A stretch of DNA of 64,000 nt from assembly GCF_026241105.1 (NCBI RefSeq), contig NZ_JAPFFT010000002.1, forward strand, positions 62,001 to 126,000. The letters are read 5' to 3'. The DNA comes from Arthrobacter rhizophilus. Its GTDB lineage: Bacteria > Actinomycetota > Actinomycetes > Actinomycetales > Micrococcaceae. The translations under genes were made by a program, and so were the position numbers. Below the pieces are notes generated by a model. It did not search any database. It was not told the DNA's origin and worked only from the letters and a program-made list of their open reading frames with translations. Below are positions 15,796 through 24,049 of the stretch, one piece after another; the stretch's first letter is position 1, and every line of letters starts with the position of its first letter.

Positions 15796-17812
15796 CCGGG
15801 CCGGATTCGCGCGACGGGTTTGCCGCGGAAGGCAGGTATTTCGCCCACCAGGCGAGGATCTGTTCGAACCGCTGACGGCGGTGATGCGGCGTACCGGAGC
15901 GCGAAAGTTCGTGGTCCTCACCCGGGAAGAGAAGCAACGCAGTCTCCACGCCCTGTGCCTTCAAGGCGGCGAAGTAGCGCTGTCCCTGCTCAACAGGGCA
16001 ACGGAGATCGTTTTCGCTGTGGATCACGAGCGTGGGCGTCCGGACCTCAGTCACGACGGCCATGGGGCTTTGGGCCGCCATCTGGTCCGGGGATCCGCCC
16101 GTATATTGGCCACCGAAGAACCACCCGATATCTGAAGAGCCGGCAAAACTGACGGGGTCAAGGAAACCTCGCTCCACAATGGCCGCCTTGAAACGGTGTT
16201 CATGTCCGATAACCCAGGCCGTCAGATATCCACCATAAGACCCGCCCATGATGCCGGTCGATTCCCTGTCCATCGCCGGGAAGGCCTGCAGGGCGCCATC
16301 CAGGAACGCAAGCACATCCGCCATGTCCACGGTGCCCATTTTCTCCTTGATGGCGCCACCATGTGCCTGACCATATCCGGCAGAACCACGGGGATTGCAC
16401 ATCAGGACGGCGTATCCGGCCTCTGCATACACCTGGGCCTCATCGAAGAAGGCAGCCGTGTATTGAGCGAACGGGCCACCGTGGATGGTCAGCAGCACCG
16501 GATGGGGACCTTGGCCCTCCGGCAGGACCGCCCAGCCATGGACCGGGTAGCCATCATTGCCAGTGGCGGTGAATTCCTGCGGACTAAGGATCTTTGCTTC
16601 CGCCCGGAGCGCCCCGGAGAAGTCAGTAAGCAAGCGCAGCTCGCCCTGCTCCAGGACGCCGAGCTCGCCGTTGCTGGAAGCGTCGCTGACACTGACGGCC
16701 ACCACGTCACGTACCGCGGAAGCACCCCCTGCAACCCGCGGCCCTTTGAGGAGGACCGCGCTCCCGCCGTCGGCCGCCCATTTGATCAGCTCCACACTCC
16801 CACGGTTTGTGTTGAGACCAAGCACGCCATCCGCCCCAAAAGGTTCGAGGGGGCCGGAAATGTCCTGGCCTTCGACATCGCTCAGCATTGCGGCCTTGCC
16901 CCCGCGAGCTGGAATCACATATAGGGCCGTGTTCCTGGCAACGAAGTCCAAACCGTCTTCGCCGAGGTCCTGCGCCGTAAAGAACAGCCATTCGCCGTCG
17001 ATGGATTCGCGGACCTCGTGTACTGCTTGCGGCGCGGTATCCGGCCGCACAGCTTCTGGCTCGCCACCCGCGGCCGGGACGCGATAAATCCCAGAGGCGA
17101 TATCGGCGTCGTGCCCTTGATGGAGCGATGCGACAAAGTAGACGCTCCCGCCGCTGCGGCTGAAAGACGGTGACGTGTGATCGGCGTCCCCGAACGTCAA
17201 CTGCACCGCTGCCGGCAGCAAGCTCGGCGCCTCAGTTCCGCGTCCCTTCGCAGCCCGCCCCACGGGAGCCACTGGCGGTTCCGCTCCGGGCTCCGGGACG
17301 TCGACGACGAACAGTTGGGCGGGTTTGTCGGCGGTGTAGCCGAGCCCGTTGAGTCGGTACTGGTTGTCCGTGATCAGCCGGGGGTCCTCGCCGCCCGCTC
17401 CGACGCCTTCAACCGTTCCATAACGGCCTTCTTCGGGAACCCGCGAGGAGAACACAATCCTGCTCGAATCGGGCGCCCAGGAAAACTCCGAGACTCCCAA
17501 TTTCCGTTCCGTAATCGCTTGCGGCTCCCCGCCGTCGGCTTCCACTATGTGCAGCTGCGACTTGCCGTCCAGCGTCGCCCGGAGGAATGCCAGCACCTTG
17601 CCGTCGGGGGAAAAGGCGGGTGCGGTGTCCCGGAAGCCTCGGGTGATTCGTCGAGGCGGGAATGCACGGTCAAAGGCAACGCTCCAGAGTTGCCCTACGT
17701 ACGCATCGGCGTCAAAATCGGGCCGGGTGACGGACACGACGGCGCGGGTGCCATCCGGGTGGGCGGCAGGGGAAGAGACGGACTTCAGCAGCGGGAGTTG
17801 TTCGGCTTTCAC
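15785..17812 (-). CDS. S9 family prolyl oligopeptidase / acylaminoacyl-peptidase
   Basis: 675 aa. The N-terminal two thirds form a beta-propeller with repeated PxFSPDG-like blades (APAFSPDGKVLAFL, FSWAPDSSRIVF, SPSFSRSGGSVYFV). The C-terminal alpha/beta-hydrolase carries the triad Ser525 in GGSYGG, Asp602 in SENDLRCP and His634 in GEDHEL. Enzymes of this group cleave short peptides that pass through the propeller, from the N-acyl or free N-terminus. No signal peptide is seen, so it is cytoplasmic. The start is GTG with a TAGGCT box 7 nt upstream, making it leaderless and divergent from the rlmA-like gene. Confidence 0.92.
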   Translation of the reverse strand: MKAEQLPLLKSVSSPAAHPDGTRAVVSVTRPDFDADAYVGQLWSVAFDRAFPPRRITRGFRDTAPAFSPDGKVLAFLRATLDGKSQLHIVEADGGEPQAITERKLGVSEFSWAPDSSRIVFSSRVPEEGRYGTVEGVGAGGEDPRLITDNQYRLNGLGYTADKPAQLFVVDVPEPGAEPPVAPVGRAAKGRGTEAPSLLPAAVQLTFGDADHTSPSFSRSGGSVYFVASLHQGHDADIASGIYRVPAAGGEPEAVRPDTAPQAVHEVRESIDGEWLFFTAQDLGEDGLDFVARNTALYVIPARGGKAAMLSDVEGQDISGPLEPFGADGVLGLNTNRGSVELIKWAADGGSAVLLKGPRVAGGASAVRDVVAVSVSDASSNGELGVLEQGELRLLTDFSGALRAEAKILSPQEFTATGNDGYPVHGWAVLPEGQGPHPVLLTIHGGPFAQYTAAFFDEAQVYAEAGYAVLMCNPRGSAGYGQAHGGAIKEKMGTVDMADVLAFLDGALQAFPAMDRESTGIMGGSYGGYLTAWVIGHEHRFKAAIVERGFLDPVSFAGSSDIGWFFGGQYTGGSPDQMAAQSPMAVVTEVRTPTLVIHSENDLRCPVEQGQRYFAALKAQGVETALLLFPGEDHELSRSGTPHHRRQRFEQILAWWAKYLPSAANPSRESGPVRS

Positions 17813-17819
17813 GCTGGTG

Positions 17820-17873
17820 AGCCTAGCGGCCGTCCCGGCACGACGATACGTGCCACTCCGGCCGCCGTAGGAT
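17820..17873. promoter_or_regulatory. Divergent leaderless promoter pair (S9 peptidase / rlmA-like)
   Basis: On the minus strand TAGGCT (17820-17825) lies 7 nt before GTG 17812. On the plus strand TAGGAT (17868-17873) lies 7 nt before ATG 17881. Neither gene has a Shine-Dalgarno sequence. Confidence 0.6.
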
Positions 17874-17880
17874 TATCCCT

Positions 17881-18735
17881 ATGCTTTCCGACGCCGTCCC
17901 TTCCCTGCGCTGCCCGGTCTGCCAGGGTTCTTTCGGCCTCAGCGGTGCGGCGCCCTTTTCGCTGAATTGCGTCGCCGGCCACAGTTTCGATGCCGCCAAA
18001 CAGGGCTACTTCAACCTGCTCACCGGCAAGGGTACGGTCTTCGAGGCGGACACGGCAGAGATGGTCTCAGCCCGCAACGACTTCCTGGGCGGCGGACACT
18101 ACGCTCCCTTGGCTGATGCCATCGCGGAACTGGCATCCCCGGTCCTGTCGGCGCCGGGATCCCTCGTTCTGGATTCCGGCACGGGCACCGGCCACTATCT
18201 ACACACGGTGCTGGACCGAACTCCCGCGGCCGCTATTGGCATCGATATCTCGAAGTTCGCCCTCCGCCGGGCAGCACGGATGAATCCCGACGCCATCAAT
18301 CTGGTGTGGGACATCTGGCGTCCACTGCCGCTCGCCGACGATAGCGTCGACGCCCTCATCGTGGTCTTTGCGCCGCGGAATCCCCCGGAGTTTGCCCGCG
18401 TGTTGCGTCCTGGCGGCCGGGTGATCGTGGTGACTCCCCGGAGCGGACACCTCGCGGAAATTGCGGAACGCACCGGAATGCTAAGCATAGAACCGGGCAA
18501 AGACGAGCGCTTGGCAGAGTCAATGCAGGAATTCTTCACTCCCGCAGATTCCGTCCAACTCGACGTGGAGCTGACACTCAACGGGCGCGATATCGCTGAC
18601 GTCGCCTTCATGGGCCCGGCAGGCCACCATCTGCAGCGTTCGGCTTTGTTGGCGTCGATCGCAAGAGAATCGTCAGTCGGAGCCACCGCGAAGTTCAACC
18701 TCAGCGTTTTCACTGCGCCTGAGCGACCCTCCTAA
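17881..18735 (+). CDS. rlmA: RlmA-like 23S rRNA (guanine-N1)-methyltransferase
   Basis: 284 aa. The N-terminal zinc-binding region has CPVCQG and a second Cys/His pair in NCVAGHSFD, followed by AAKQGYFNLLTGKG, which is the signature of the RlmA family. The SAM domain shows SLVLDSGTGTGHYLH (the usual DxGCGxG, here with Ser-Gly-Thr), IGIDISKFALRRAAR and DALIVVFAPRNPPEFARVLRPGG. RlmA enzymes methylate G745 or G748 of 23S rRNA, and the Gram-positive type can confer tylosin resistance. Which position is modified here is not visible. Leaderless start. Confidence 0.85.
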   Translation: MLSDAVPSLRCPVCQGSFGLSGAAPFSLNCVAGHSFDAAKQGYFNLLTGKGTVFEADTAEMVSARNDFLGGGHYAPLADAIAELASPVLSAPGSLVLDSGTGTGHYLHTVLDRTPAAAIGIDISKFALRRAARMNPDAINLVWDIWRPLPLADDSVDALIVVFAPRNPPEFARVLRPGGRVIVVTPRSGHLAEIAERTGMLSIEPGKDERLAESMQEFFTPADSVQLDVELTLNGRDIADVAFMGPAGHHLQRSALLASIARESSVGATAKFNLSVFTAPERPS

Positions 18736-18843
18736 CGCGAAGCTTCGCACCGGGCTAGGATGGAAAAACAGCGACTGGATCTTGCCGACGCTGCAGCCCG
18801 GATCAGGCCGGCTGCCTCCGCAAGTCCGGGAACAGGGGGAATG

Positions 18844-19305
18844 ATGTTTGAATGGCTTGGCAGCAACTGGTGGGCTCTCTGGCTCACGGTTTTCCTCGCG
18901 TTTGCCGTAGTGGAGATGCTGACGCTCAACTTCTTCTTCATCATGCTCGGCGGCGGCGCATTGGCTGCACTGGTCGCAGACTTTGCCGGAGCTGATCTAT
19001 GGCTTCAGATCGTCGTCCTTTGCGTCGTGTCCTTGCTGATGATCGCCTTCGTCCGCCCTATCGCCCTGAAGCATCTGCACAAGGGTCCTGCCGAACAACG
19101 GACCAACGTGGACCGCCTGATCGGCCAATCGGCGCTCGTGATGGAGCCAGTCAGTGCGACGGCAGGATTGGTGAAGATCGGCGGCGACGTGTGGACCGCG
19201 CGCAGCGCCGCGGGAATCATCGACGCCGGCCAGACAGTCCAGGTCACCAGGATTGACGGCGCGACGGCGGTAGTCGCCTCAACGGCGGAAAACAGCCCGC
19301 GCTGA
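18844..19305 (+). CDS. NfeD family membrane protein
   Basis: 153 aa. Two to three membrane helices (WWALWLTVFLAFAVVEMLTL, NFFFIMLGGGALAALVADF, LWLQIVVLCVVSLLMIAFV) precede a C-terminal OB-fold domain (LIGQSALVMEPVSATAGLVKIGGDVWTARS). This is the short NfeD type that pairs with SPFH proteins, and an SPFH gene does follow. ATG 18844 is used because AGGGGG lies 4-5 nt upstream. The longer frame from 18760 begins inside a TAGGAT -10 box (18756-18761), so the promoter probably lies there with a leader of about 75 nt. Confidence 0.87.
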   Translation: MFEWLGSNWWALWLTVFLAFAVVEMLTLNFFFIMLGGGALAALVADFAGADLWLQIVVLCVVSLLMIAFVRPIALKHLHKGPAEQRTNVDRLIGQSALVMEPVSATAGLVKIGGDVWTARSAAGIIDAGQTVQVTRIDGATAVVASTAENSPR

Positions 19306-19410
19306 GCGGCGCCCCGGAGCGCGCGTCCCGCAAACTTGGCCAGAAAATGATCGGCACATTGCCGCACACAAGACCACATCAAATACGGAACTGGGGAATG
19401 AAGGAGATGT

Positions 19411-20430
19411 ATGGATAGCTTGGGAGGAACTGCAGCCGCGATCGTGCTGCTAGTTCTCGTCATATTTGTGATCATCGTGTTGGTCCGCTCGATCAGGATC
19501 ATCCCGCAAGCGCGCGCTGGCGTCGTCGAACGCCTGGGCAAGTACCAGCGCACGCTCAACCCCGGGCTCACCATCCTGATCCCCTTCGTCGACCGCCTGC
19601 TGCCACTGTTGGATCTTCGCGAACAAGTGGTCTCCTTCCCGCCGCAACCAGTGATTACCGAAGACAACCTGGTAGTCTCCATCGACACGGTGGTCTACTT
19701 CCAGGTGACGGATCCCCGGGCCGCGACCTATGAGATCGCCAACTACATCCAGGCTGTTGAGCAGCTGACCACTACGACGCTCCGTAACGTGGTGGGCGGC
19801 CTGAATCTCGAAGAGGCGCTCACCTCGCGCGACCAGATCAATGGCCAGCTTCGCGGGGTCTTGGACGAAGCGACGGGACGGTGGGGAATCCGCGTTTCAC
19901 GCGTGGAACTCAAGGCAATCGACCCGCCCCACTCCATCCAGGACTCGATGGAAAAGCAGATGCGGGCCGAGCGCGACCGGCGTGCCGCAATTCTGACGGC
20001 CGAAGGTACCAAACAGTCGCAGATCCTCACGGCCGAAGGCCAGCGGCAGGCTGCAATTCTTGCCGCCGAGGGCGACGCAAAGGCGGCTATCCTGCGCGCC
20101 GACGGTGAAGCCCAAGCCATCCAGAAGGTCTTCGATGCCATCCATAAGGGCAATCCGGACCAAAAGCTGCTGGCCTACCAGTACCTTCAGATCCTGCCGA
20201 AAATCGCGGAAGGATCATCCAACAAACTGTGGATCATCCCCAGCGAGGTCGGCGAGGCCCTTAAAGGCATCGGCAGTGCACTGGGAGGCACAAACGGAGG
20301 CGCCGGAGTTGCAGACCTGTTCAGCGACTCCGGGAAGCCCGCAGCCGAGGTTTCCGCACCGGCGGCCACCACGGTAGTGAGTTCCGGACACCCCGAATCG
20401 ACTCACCCGGCACAGGATCCGCCAGCGTAG
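19411..20430 (+). CDS. SPFH/Band 7 (stomatin-like) membrane protein
   Basis: 339 aa. An N-terminal helix (AAAIVLLVLVIFVIIVLV) is followed by the SPFH domain (IIPQARAGVVERLGKYQRTL, FVDRLLPLLDLREQVV, NLVVSIDTVVYFQVTDP, LRNVVGGLNLEEALTSRDQI). A long coiled coil then repeats ILTAEG/ILAAEG units near residues 190-225, typical of stomatin/HflK relatives, and the tail is Ala/Pro-rich. These proteins form large rings organising membrane microdomains together with NfeD. GAAGGAGAT lies just before ATG. It is separated from nfeD by 105 bp and is likely co-transcribed. Confidence 0.92.
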   Translation: MDSLGGTAAAIVLLVLVIFVIIVLVRSIRIIPQARAGVVERLGKYQRTLNPGLTILIPFVDRLLPLLDLREQVVSFPPQPVITEDNLVVSIDTVVYFQVTDPRAATYEIANYIQAVEQLTTTTLRNVVGGLNLEEALTSRDQINGQLRGVLDEATGRWGIRVSRVELKAIDPPHSIQDSMEKQMRAERDRRAAILTAEGTKQSQILTAEGQRQAAILAAEGDAKAAILRADGEAQAIQKVFDAIHKGNPDQKLLAYQYLQILPKIAEGSSNKLWIIPSEVGEALKGIGSALGGTNGGAGVADLFSDSGKPAAEVSAPAATTVVSSGHPESTHPAQDPPA

Positions 20431-20459
20431 CCGAAGGCAGCTTTGCAACCCAGTTCGAG

Positions 20460-20492
20460 ACGAGGGACCATCTCATGTGGCCGGTCCCTCGT
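20460..20492 (+). terminator. Stem-loop after the SPFH gene
   Basis: ACGAGGGACC (20460-20469) pairs with GGTCCCTCGT (20483-20492) around a 13-nt loop, 30 bp past the stop. There is no T-tract. The rest of the 312-bp gap up to rbpA holds the rbpA promoters. Confidence 0.5.
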
Positions 20493-20553
20493 GGCGTCTG
20501 GGCTGCAACGGAATTCCGTCAGGCGGGCTTTTGTCAGGGAAGGCTCCCCCGCT

Positions 20554-20583
20554 TTGTCCGGCCTGCACCGATCCGCGTATAAT
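20554..20583 (+). promoter_or_regulatory. rbpA housekeeping (sigma-A type) promoter
   Basis: TTGTCC (20554-20559), an 18-nt spacer and a perfect TATAAT (20578-20583). This is the best consensus -10 box in the window and predicts a leader of about 150 nt. Confidence 0.75.
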
Positions 20584-20614
20584 GGTGTATTTGTCCGGCC
20601 GGTTCAGTCCGAAC

Positions 20615-20640
20615 GGAACATTAACGCTTGGTCAGGCGTT
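20615..20640 (+). promoter_or_regulatory. rbpA sigma-R/SigH-like stress promoter
   Basis: GGAAC (20615-20619), 18 nt and GTT (20638-20640) match the GGAAY-N18-GTT pattern recognised by the thiol-stress ECF factors SigR (Streptomyces) and SigH (mycobacteria). Streptomyces rbpA is a known SigR target, which supports the call. Confidence 0.65.
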
Positions 20641-20742
20641 TCATCTAGTGATGCAACGTGTGCATACAGTAGCCCGGGCGGCGTCGATTCGGCGTCCGGC
20701 TAGCGCGGAGCCTGGTTCCGTGAACAGACAGAGGGAGTAATC

Positions 20743-21090
20743 ATGAGCGATCGCAGCCTGCGGGGCATGCGTCTTGGCGCCCAGAGCATGGAAACCGAGT
20801 CCGGCGTTGAGCCGGCACCGCGCCAGAGGGTTGAATACCGTTGCGCGGACGGGGAGCAGGTCTTCGTGACCTTCTCGTCCGAAGCGGAGATTCCCCCTGT
20901 TTGGGTTTCCAAGACGGGCAAGGAAGCGCTCCTGGTTGATGGCGAACGCCCCGTTGACACCAACGAGAAGGCCGTCCGTACCCACTGGGACATGCTGCTG
21001 GAACGCCGCAGCCTTCCCGAACTCGAGCAGATCCTTGAAGACCGGCTGAACATCCTGCGCGAACGCCGTGGGGAACGCCGCTCGGCATAA
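20743..21090 (+). CDS. rbpA: RNA polymerase-binding protein RbpA
   Basis: 115 aa. RbpA binds the sigma-A/RNA polymerase holoenzyme and stabilises open complexes. It is specific to actinobacteria. Recognisable parts are the N-terminal tail with LRGMRLGAQSMETE, the core beta domain (VEYRCADGEQVFVTFSSEAEIP), the basic linker after PVDTNEKAVRTHWDMLLERRS and the C-terminal sigma-interacting helix (LPELEQILEDRLNILRERRGE). AGAGGGAG precedes ATG. Two promoters upstream suggest both steady and oxidative-stress expression. It converges with the mannosyltransferase gene, as rbpA/ppm1 do in M. tuberculosis. Confidence 0.97.
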   Translation: MSDRSLRGMRLGAQSMETESGVEPAPRQRVEYRCADGEQVFVTFSSEAEIPPVWVSKTGKEALLVDGERPVDTNEKAVRTHWDMLLERRSLPELEQILEDRLNILRERRGERRSA

Positions 21091-21116
21091 GGCACAGCCA
21101 AAGGCATAGTCCTAAA

Positions 21117-21164
21117 ACAAGGGCCGGGTCCGTTCTCTTAACAGAGTGCGGACCCGGCCCTTGT
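21117..21164. terminator. Bidirectional terminator between rbpA and the mannosyltransferase gene
   Basis: A perfect 16-bp inverted repeat (21117-21132 with 21149-21164) with a 16-nt loop, flanked by A-rich sequence on the left and TTGTTGTT on the right. Confidence 0.88.
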
Positions 21165-21173
21165 TGTTCCGGC

Positions 21174-21917
21174 CTATTTTGAAGCCGGGGACTTCTTCCG
21201 GGTCAGCGCGGCCCAGCGGGAGGCCAACCCCCACTTGGTCACGTTGATCATGGCCTCAACAACGATGTTGCCGCTCATCTTGGAGGCTCCTAGCTCGCGC
21301 TCCACAAAGGTGATGGGGCGTTCTACGATCTTCAGTCCCAGCTTGGCGACCCTCCATGCAAGGTCCACCTGGAAGCCGTAGCCAACCGATTCGACCTGGT
21401 CCAGCTTGAGCGCCTCAAGGGTGCTGCGGCGGAAGGCGCGGTACCCTCCAGTAATGTCCTTGATCTTCAGGCCAAGCATGATGCGGGCGTAAGTGCTGCC
21501 CGTGCGTGAGATCGCCTGGCGGTACAGCGGCCAGTTCACGGTGCCTCCGCCGGGAACCCAGCGTGAGCCCATGGCGAGGTCGGCGCCGTCGTTGATGGCA
21601 TCCAACAACAGCGGCAGTTGCTCGGGCTGATGGGAACCATCAGCGTCCATCTCTACGAGGACGTCGTAGCCAGCCGCCATACCCCATTTGAATCCGGCAA
21701 TATAGGCGGCCCCGAGGCCTTCCTTGCCCTTGCGGTGGAGGACATGGACTTGGCTGTCCTCGGCCGCGATGCTGTCGGCGAGCTGCCCCGTGCCGTCAGG
21801 GCTGTTGTCGTCTACAACCAAGACGTCAGAGGCGGGGACAGCCGCGCGCAGCCGTCCGAGGGTCTTGGGCAGCGATTCCAGCTCGTTATAGGTGGGGATG
21901 ATCGTCAGGACACGCAA
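21174..21917 (-). CDS. ppm1: Polyprenol monophosphomannose synthase
   Basis: 247 aa GT2 enzyme that moves mannose from GDP-mannose to polyprenyl phosphate on the inner membrane face, supplying lipid-linked mannose for glycoprotein and lipoglycan synthesis. Motifs: [28 protein letters not shown], the DAD motif in [25 protein letters not shown], and [18 protein letters not shown]. It is the catalytic domain alone: the N-terminal Lnt-like acyltransferase domain fused in M. tuberculosis Ppm1 is absent. The start is TTG with AAAGG 7 nt upstream. It sits next to rbpA as in mycobacteria. Confidence 0.92.
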   Translation of the reverse strand: MRVLTIIPTYNELESLPKTLGRLRAAVPASDVLVVDDNSPDGTGQLADSIAAEDSQVHVLHRKGKEGLGAAYIAGFKWGMAAGYDVLVEMDADGSHQPEQLPLLLDAINDGADLAMGSRWVPGGGTVNWPLYRQAISRTGSTYARIMLGLKIKDITGGYRAFRRSTLEALKLDQVESVGYGFQVDLAWRVAKLGLKIVERPITFVERELGASKMSGNIVVEAMINVTKWGLASRWAALTRKKSPASK

Positions 21918-22352
21918 GAAGAGGCCTTTCCTTGATGGAGCGGTCAGTGGGCCGGAGCAGCAACGAGGCTGGGATTCTGGCGCAACTCTCCATTATAGGG
22001 CGACAACTCGGCGTGCTCAGGGCCACTTATGGTGATTGACACACCCAGTGGACCTGGCCGCGGGCAGGTCCACAAGCCCAGGTCCAGTGCCGACCCGTGT
22101 TTTCAACTCGAGGCCGAACCGTTTTCTGCTGCACTGCGGACCTGCCCACTACGAGTGCCACGGTCTGAAGAACGGGCCCATTGACTGTTTTGAAACGGAC
22201 CCCACCGCGGCCAGGCAACCAGGTATTCCCTGTGGAAGCCTGTTGACCCTAAATGCTACGGGCTTCACAAACACTGTCAAGCGCCCCCTGACCTGCGGCT
22301 TCACTCATAGGCGCAGGTCAGGGGGCCTTCAGTATCGGCAGGATATTTACAA
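21918..22352. other. 435-bp intergenic region
   Basis: No convincing gene. It contains an inverted repeat TGGACCTG/CAGGTCCA (22049-22056/22065-22072), a second CCAGGTCCA copy at 22079, and the stem-loop at 22283-22326. The unusual length between two minus-strand genes leaves room for a small RNA, but I see no clear promoter for one. Confidence 0.4.
22283..22326 (-). terminator. Terminator-like stem-loop after the amidohydrolase gene
   Basis: A perfect 15-bp inverted repeat (22283-22297 with 22312-22326, core CCCCCTGACCTGCG), 26 bp downstream of the amidohydrolase stop on the minus strand. No T-tract. Confidence 0.6.
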
Positions 22353-24017
22353 CTATGACCGCAATGATTCCCTTGAGAAGAGCTCCCGGCCCTCCCGTAC
22401 GGTCTGCAGGCAGGCGGGGTCGCTTCCGCTGTCCAGCGCGGGCAGAAGGGGCGTGCGGGCGCGCGGATCAGTGGACCAGGATTGGACACGGTCATCTGCG
22501 ACCTGAACCATCAGCTCTTCCACCTCCCACACTGCAAAACTTGCAGGTGCCCCGGGAACCAATTGACCCATGAGCGGATTGCGCTGCCTACTGGCCCGCC
22601 ACCCTGCGCGGGTGTGTCCCAGGAAGGCGGCCCGCGCCGAAATACGCTGGTCCGGATTGCTGTGCTCCAAGCATGCCCGGACACTGGACCACGGGCGCAA
22701 AGGGGTGACCGGGCTGTCACTTCCAAAGCACACAGGCACGCCGGTGGAGTAGTACGAGGCGAAGGGGTTCATGGCCGCTCTCCGCGCGTCGCCCAGGCGC
22801 TGCTCATAGAGGTTTCCTGCCCCACCCCAGGCGGCATCAAACGCGGGCTGCGCGCTCACGGTGATCGAGTACTTGGCAAGACGGGCGAAATCCGCCGCAT
22901 CTGCCATTTCCACGTGTTCGAGGCGATGCGCAGCTGCACGGACCCGCTGCTCCCCCACTTCTGCCGCGGCAAGGTCCAACGCATCCAGCGCGGTCTTCAG
23001 TCCGGCGTCGCCTATGACATGGAAACCTGCTTGGACTCCCAGCGCTGAACAAGCGGCCAGATGACGGGCAGCCTCGTTCACAGAGAGATAGAGGCTTCCG
23101 CGATGCCCCGGCGCGTCAGCGTAGTCGGCGTTGAGGGCCGCCGTTCGTGACCCGATGGAGCCGTCGATGTTCAAATCACCGGCCAAGCCAAGAACAGGTA
23201 CGTCCAGGCCCTCCAGAATTGAAGCAGCGTGCTCGGCCGATGTAGCAAGTTCGCCCCAATAGGGCAGGATCTCGGGGACACCCTCCCGGCTTTCGTTCCA
23301 CGAGGTGGACATCCGCAGGTCCTCGACACTGCACAGGTGTGGCGCCGCCATCTCTGCAAGCGCCACGTAACCGTTCGCCGCAGCCTCGCGAAGGGCACGT
23401 TCCTGGTACCGGCGGCGCTCGGCTTCGGGGAACTGCCTGGCGACCAGGCGCGAGGCCGTGTGAGCAGCCCTCAGAACGTGCGCGGAACCGTCGTAGCCGT
23501 CAAGGCCGGCGATGCCGGCAGCAGAGGCCAAGGAAGGTGATGCAAGCGCCGAGTGCGCGTCCACGCGCGCCAGATACACCTTGCGTCCACCGGCGGCGCG
23601 GTCGAGTTCCTCCGCCGCAGGCAGTGTCCTGTCCTGCCACGTCGATTCGTCCCAGCCATGACCCAGCACCGTGCCGGTGGCACCGAGCGCCTTTGCGGCG
23701 CGGGCGACGACGTCGAGCAGTTCCCGGGCCGAGCGGACCCCGGCCAATTGGAGGGCATCGGACGCAATTCCGGTCTCGGTGAGATGCATGTGGGAATCTA
23801 CGAAGCCGGGAGCCACCAAGGCTCCCCGCAAATCAATAACTTCCATCGAGGAATCGGCAATCGACGTCGCGGCTTGCTCTGAACCAACCCAGGCAACGGT
23901 GTTTCCGTCAACCAGCATTGCCGTTGCAAAGGGGTCCGCAGCGGTATAGACGGAACCGTTCCGGTACATGGTGACCTTGCGGGGCGTAGTTTCAGCGGGC
24001 ATGCCTGGATGGGTCAT
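22353..24017 (-). CDS. YtcJ-like metal-dependent amidohydrolase
   Basis: 554 aa. The metallo-hydrolase barrel has the strand-1 HxH motif (PGFVDSHMHLTE), then GHGWDESTW, the histidines in FHVIGDAG and HRLEHVE, and the metal Asp region in FGSDSP followed by WSSVRACLEH. A small beta-sandwich is built from the N-terminal MYRNGSVYTAADPFATAMLVDG and the C-terminal GAPASFAVW. This YtcJ type hydrolyses N-acyl or formamide compounds, and the substrate is unknown. ATG 24017 is chosen for AAGGAG 8 nt upstream. Longer frames read into the helicase gene. Confidence 0.88.
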   Translation of the reverse strand: MTHPGMPAETTPRKVTMYRNGSVYTAADPFATAMLVDGNTVAWVGSEQAATSIADSSMEVIDLRGALVAPGFVDSHMHLTETGIASDALQLAGVRSARELLDVVARAAKALGATGTVLGHGWDESTWQDRTLPAAEELDRAAGGRKVYLARVDAHSALASPSLASAAGIAGLDGYDGSAHVLRAAHTASRLVARQFPEAERRRYQERALREAAANGYVALAEMAAPHLCSVEDLRMSTSWNESREGVPEILPYWGELATSAEHAASILEGLDVPVLGLAGDLNIDGSIGSRTAALNADYADAPGHRGSLYLSVNEAARHLAACSALGVQAGFHVIGDAGLKTALDALDLAAAEVGEQRVRAAAHRLEHVEMADAADFARLAKYSITVSAQPAFDAAWGGAGNLYEQRLGDARRAAMNPFASYYSTGVPVCFGSDSPVTPLRPWSSVRACLEHSNPDQRISARAAFLGHTRAGWRASRQRNPLMGQLVPGAPASFAVWEVEELMVQVADDRVQSWSTDPRARTPLLPALDSGSDPACLQTVREGRELFSRESLRS

Positions 24018-24049
24018 GGAAGTGCTCCTTGCTGGGAATCTGTGGTGGG

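Noticed and set aside
22027..22218. 63-codon minus-strand frame in the 435-bp gap
   Set aside because: No ribosome site or promoter, and the composition is not protein-like.
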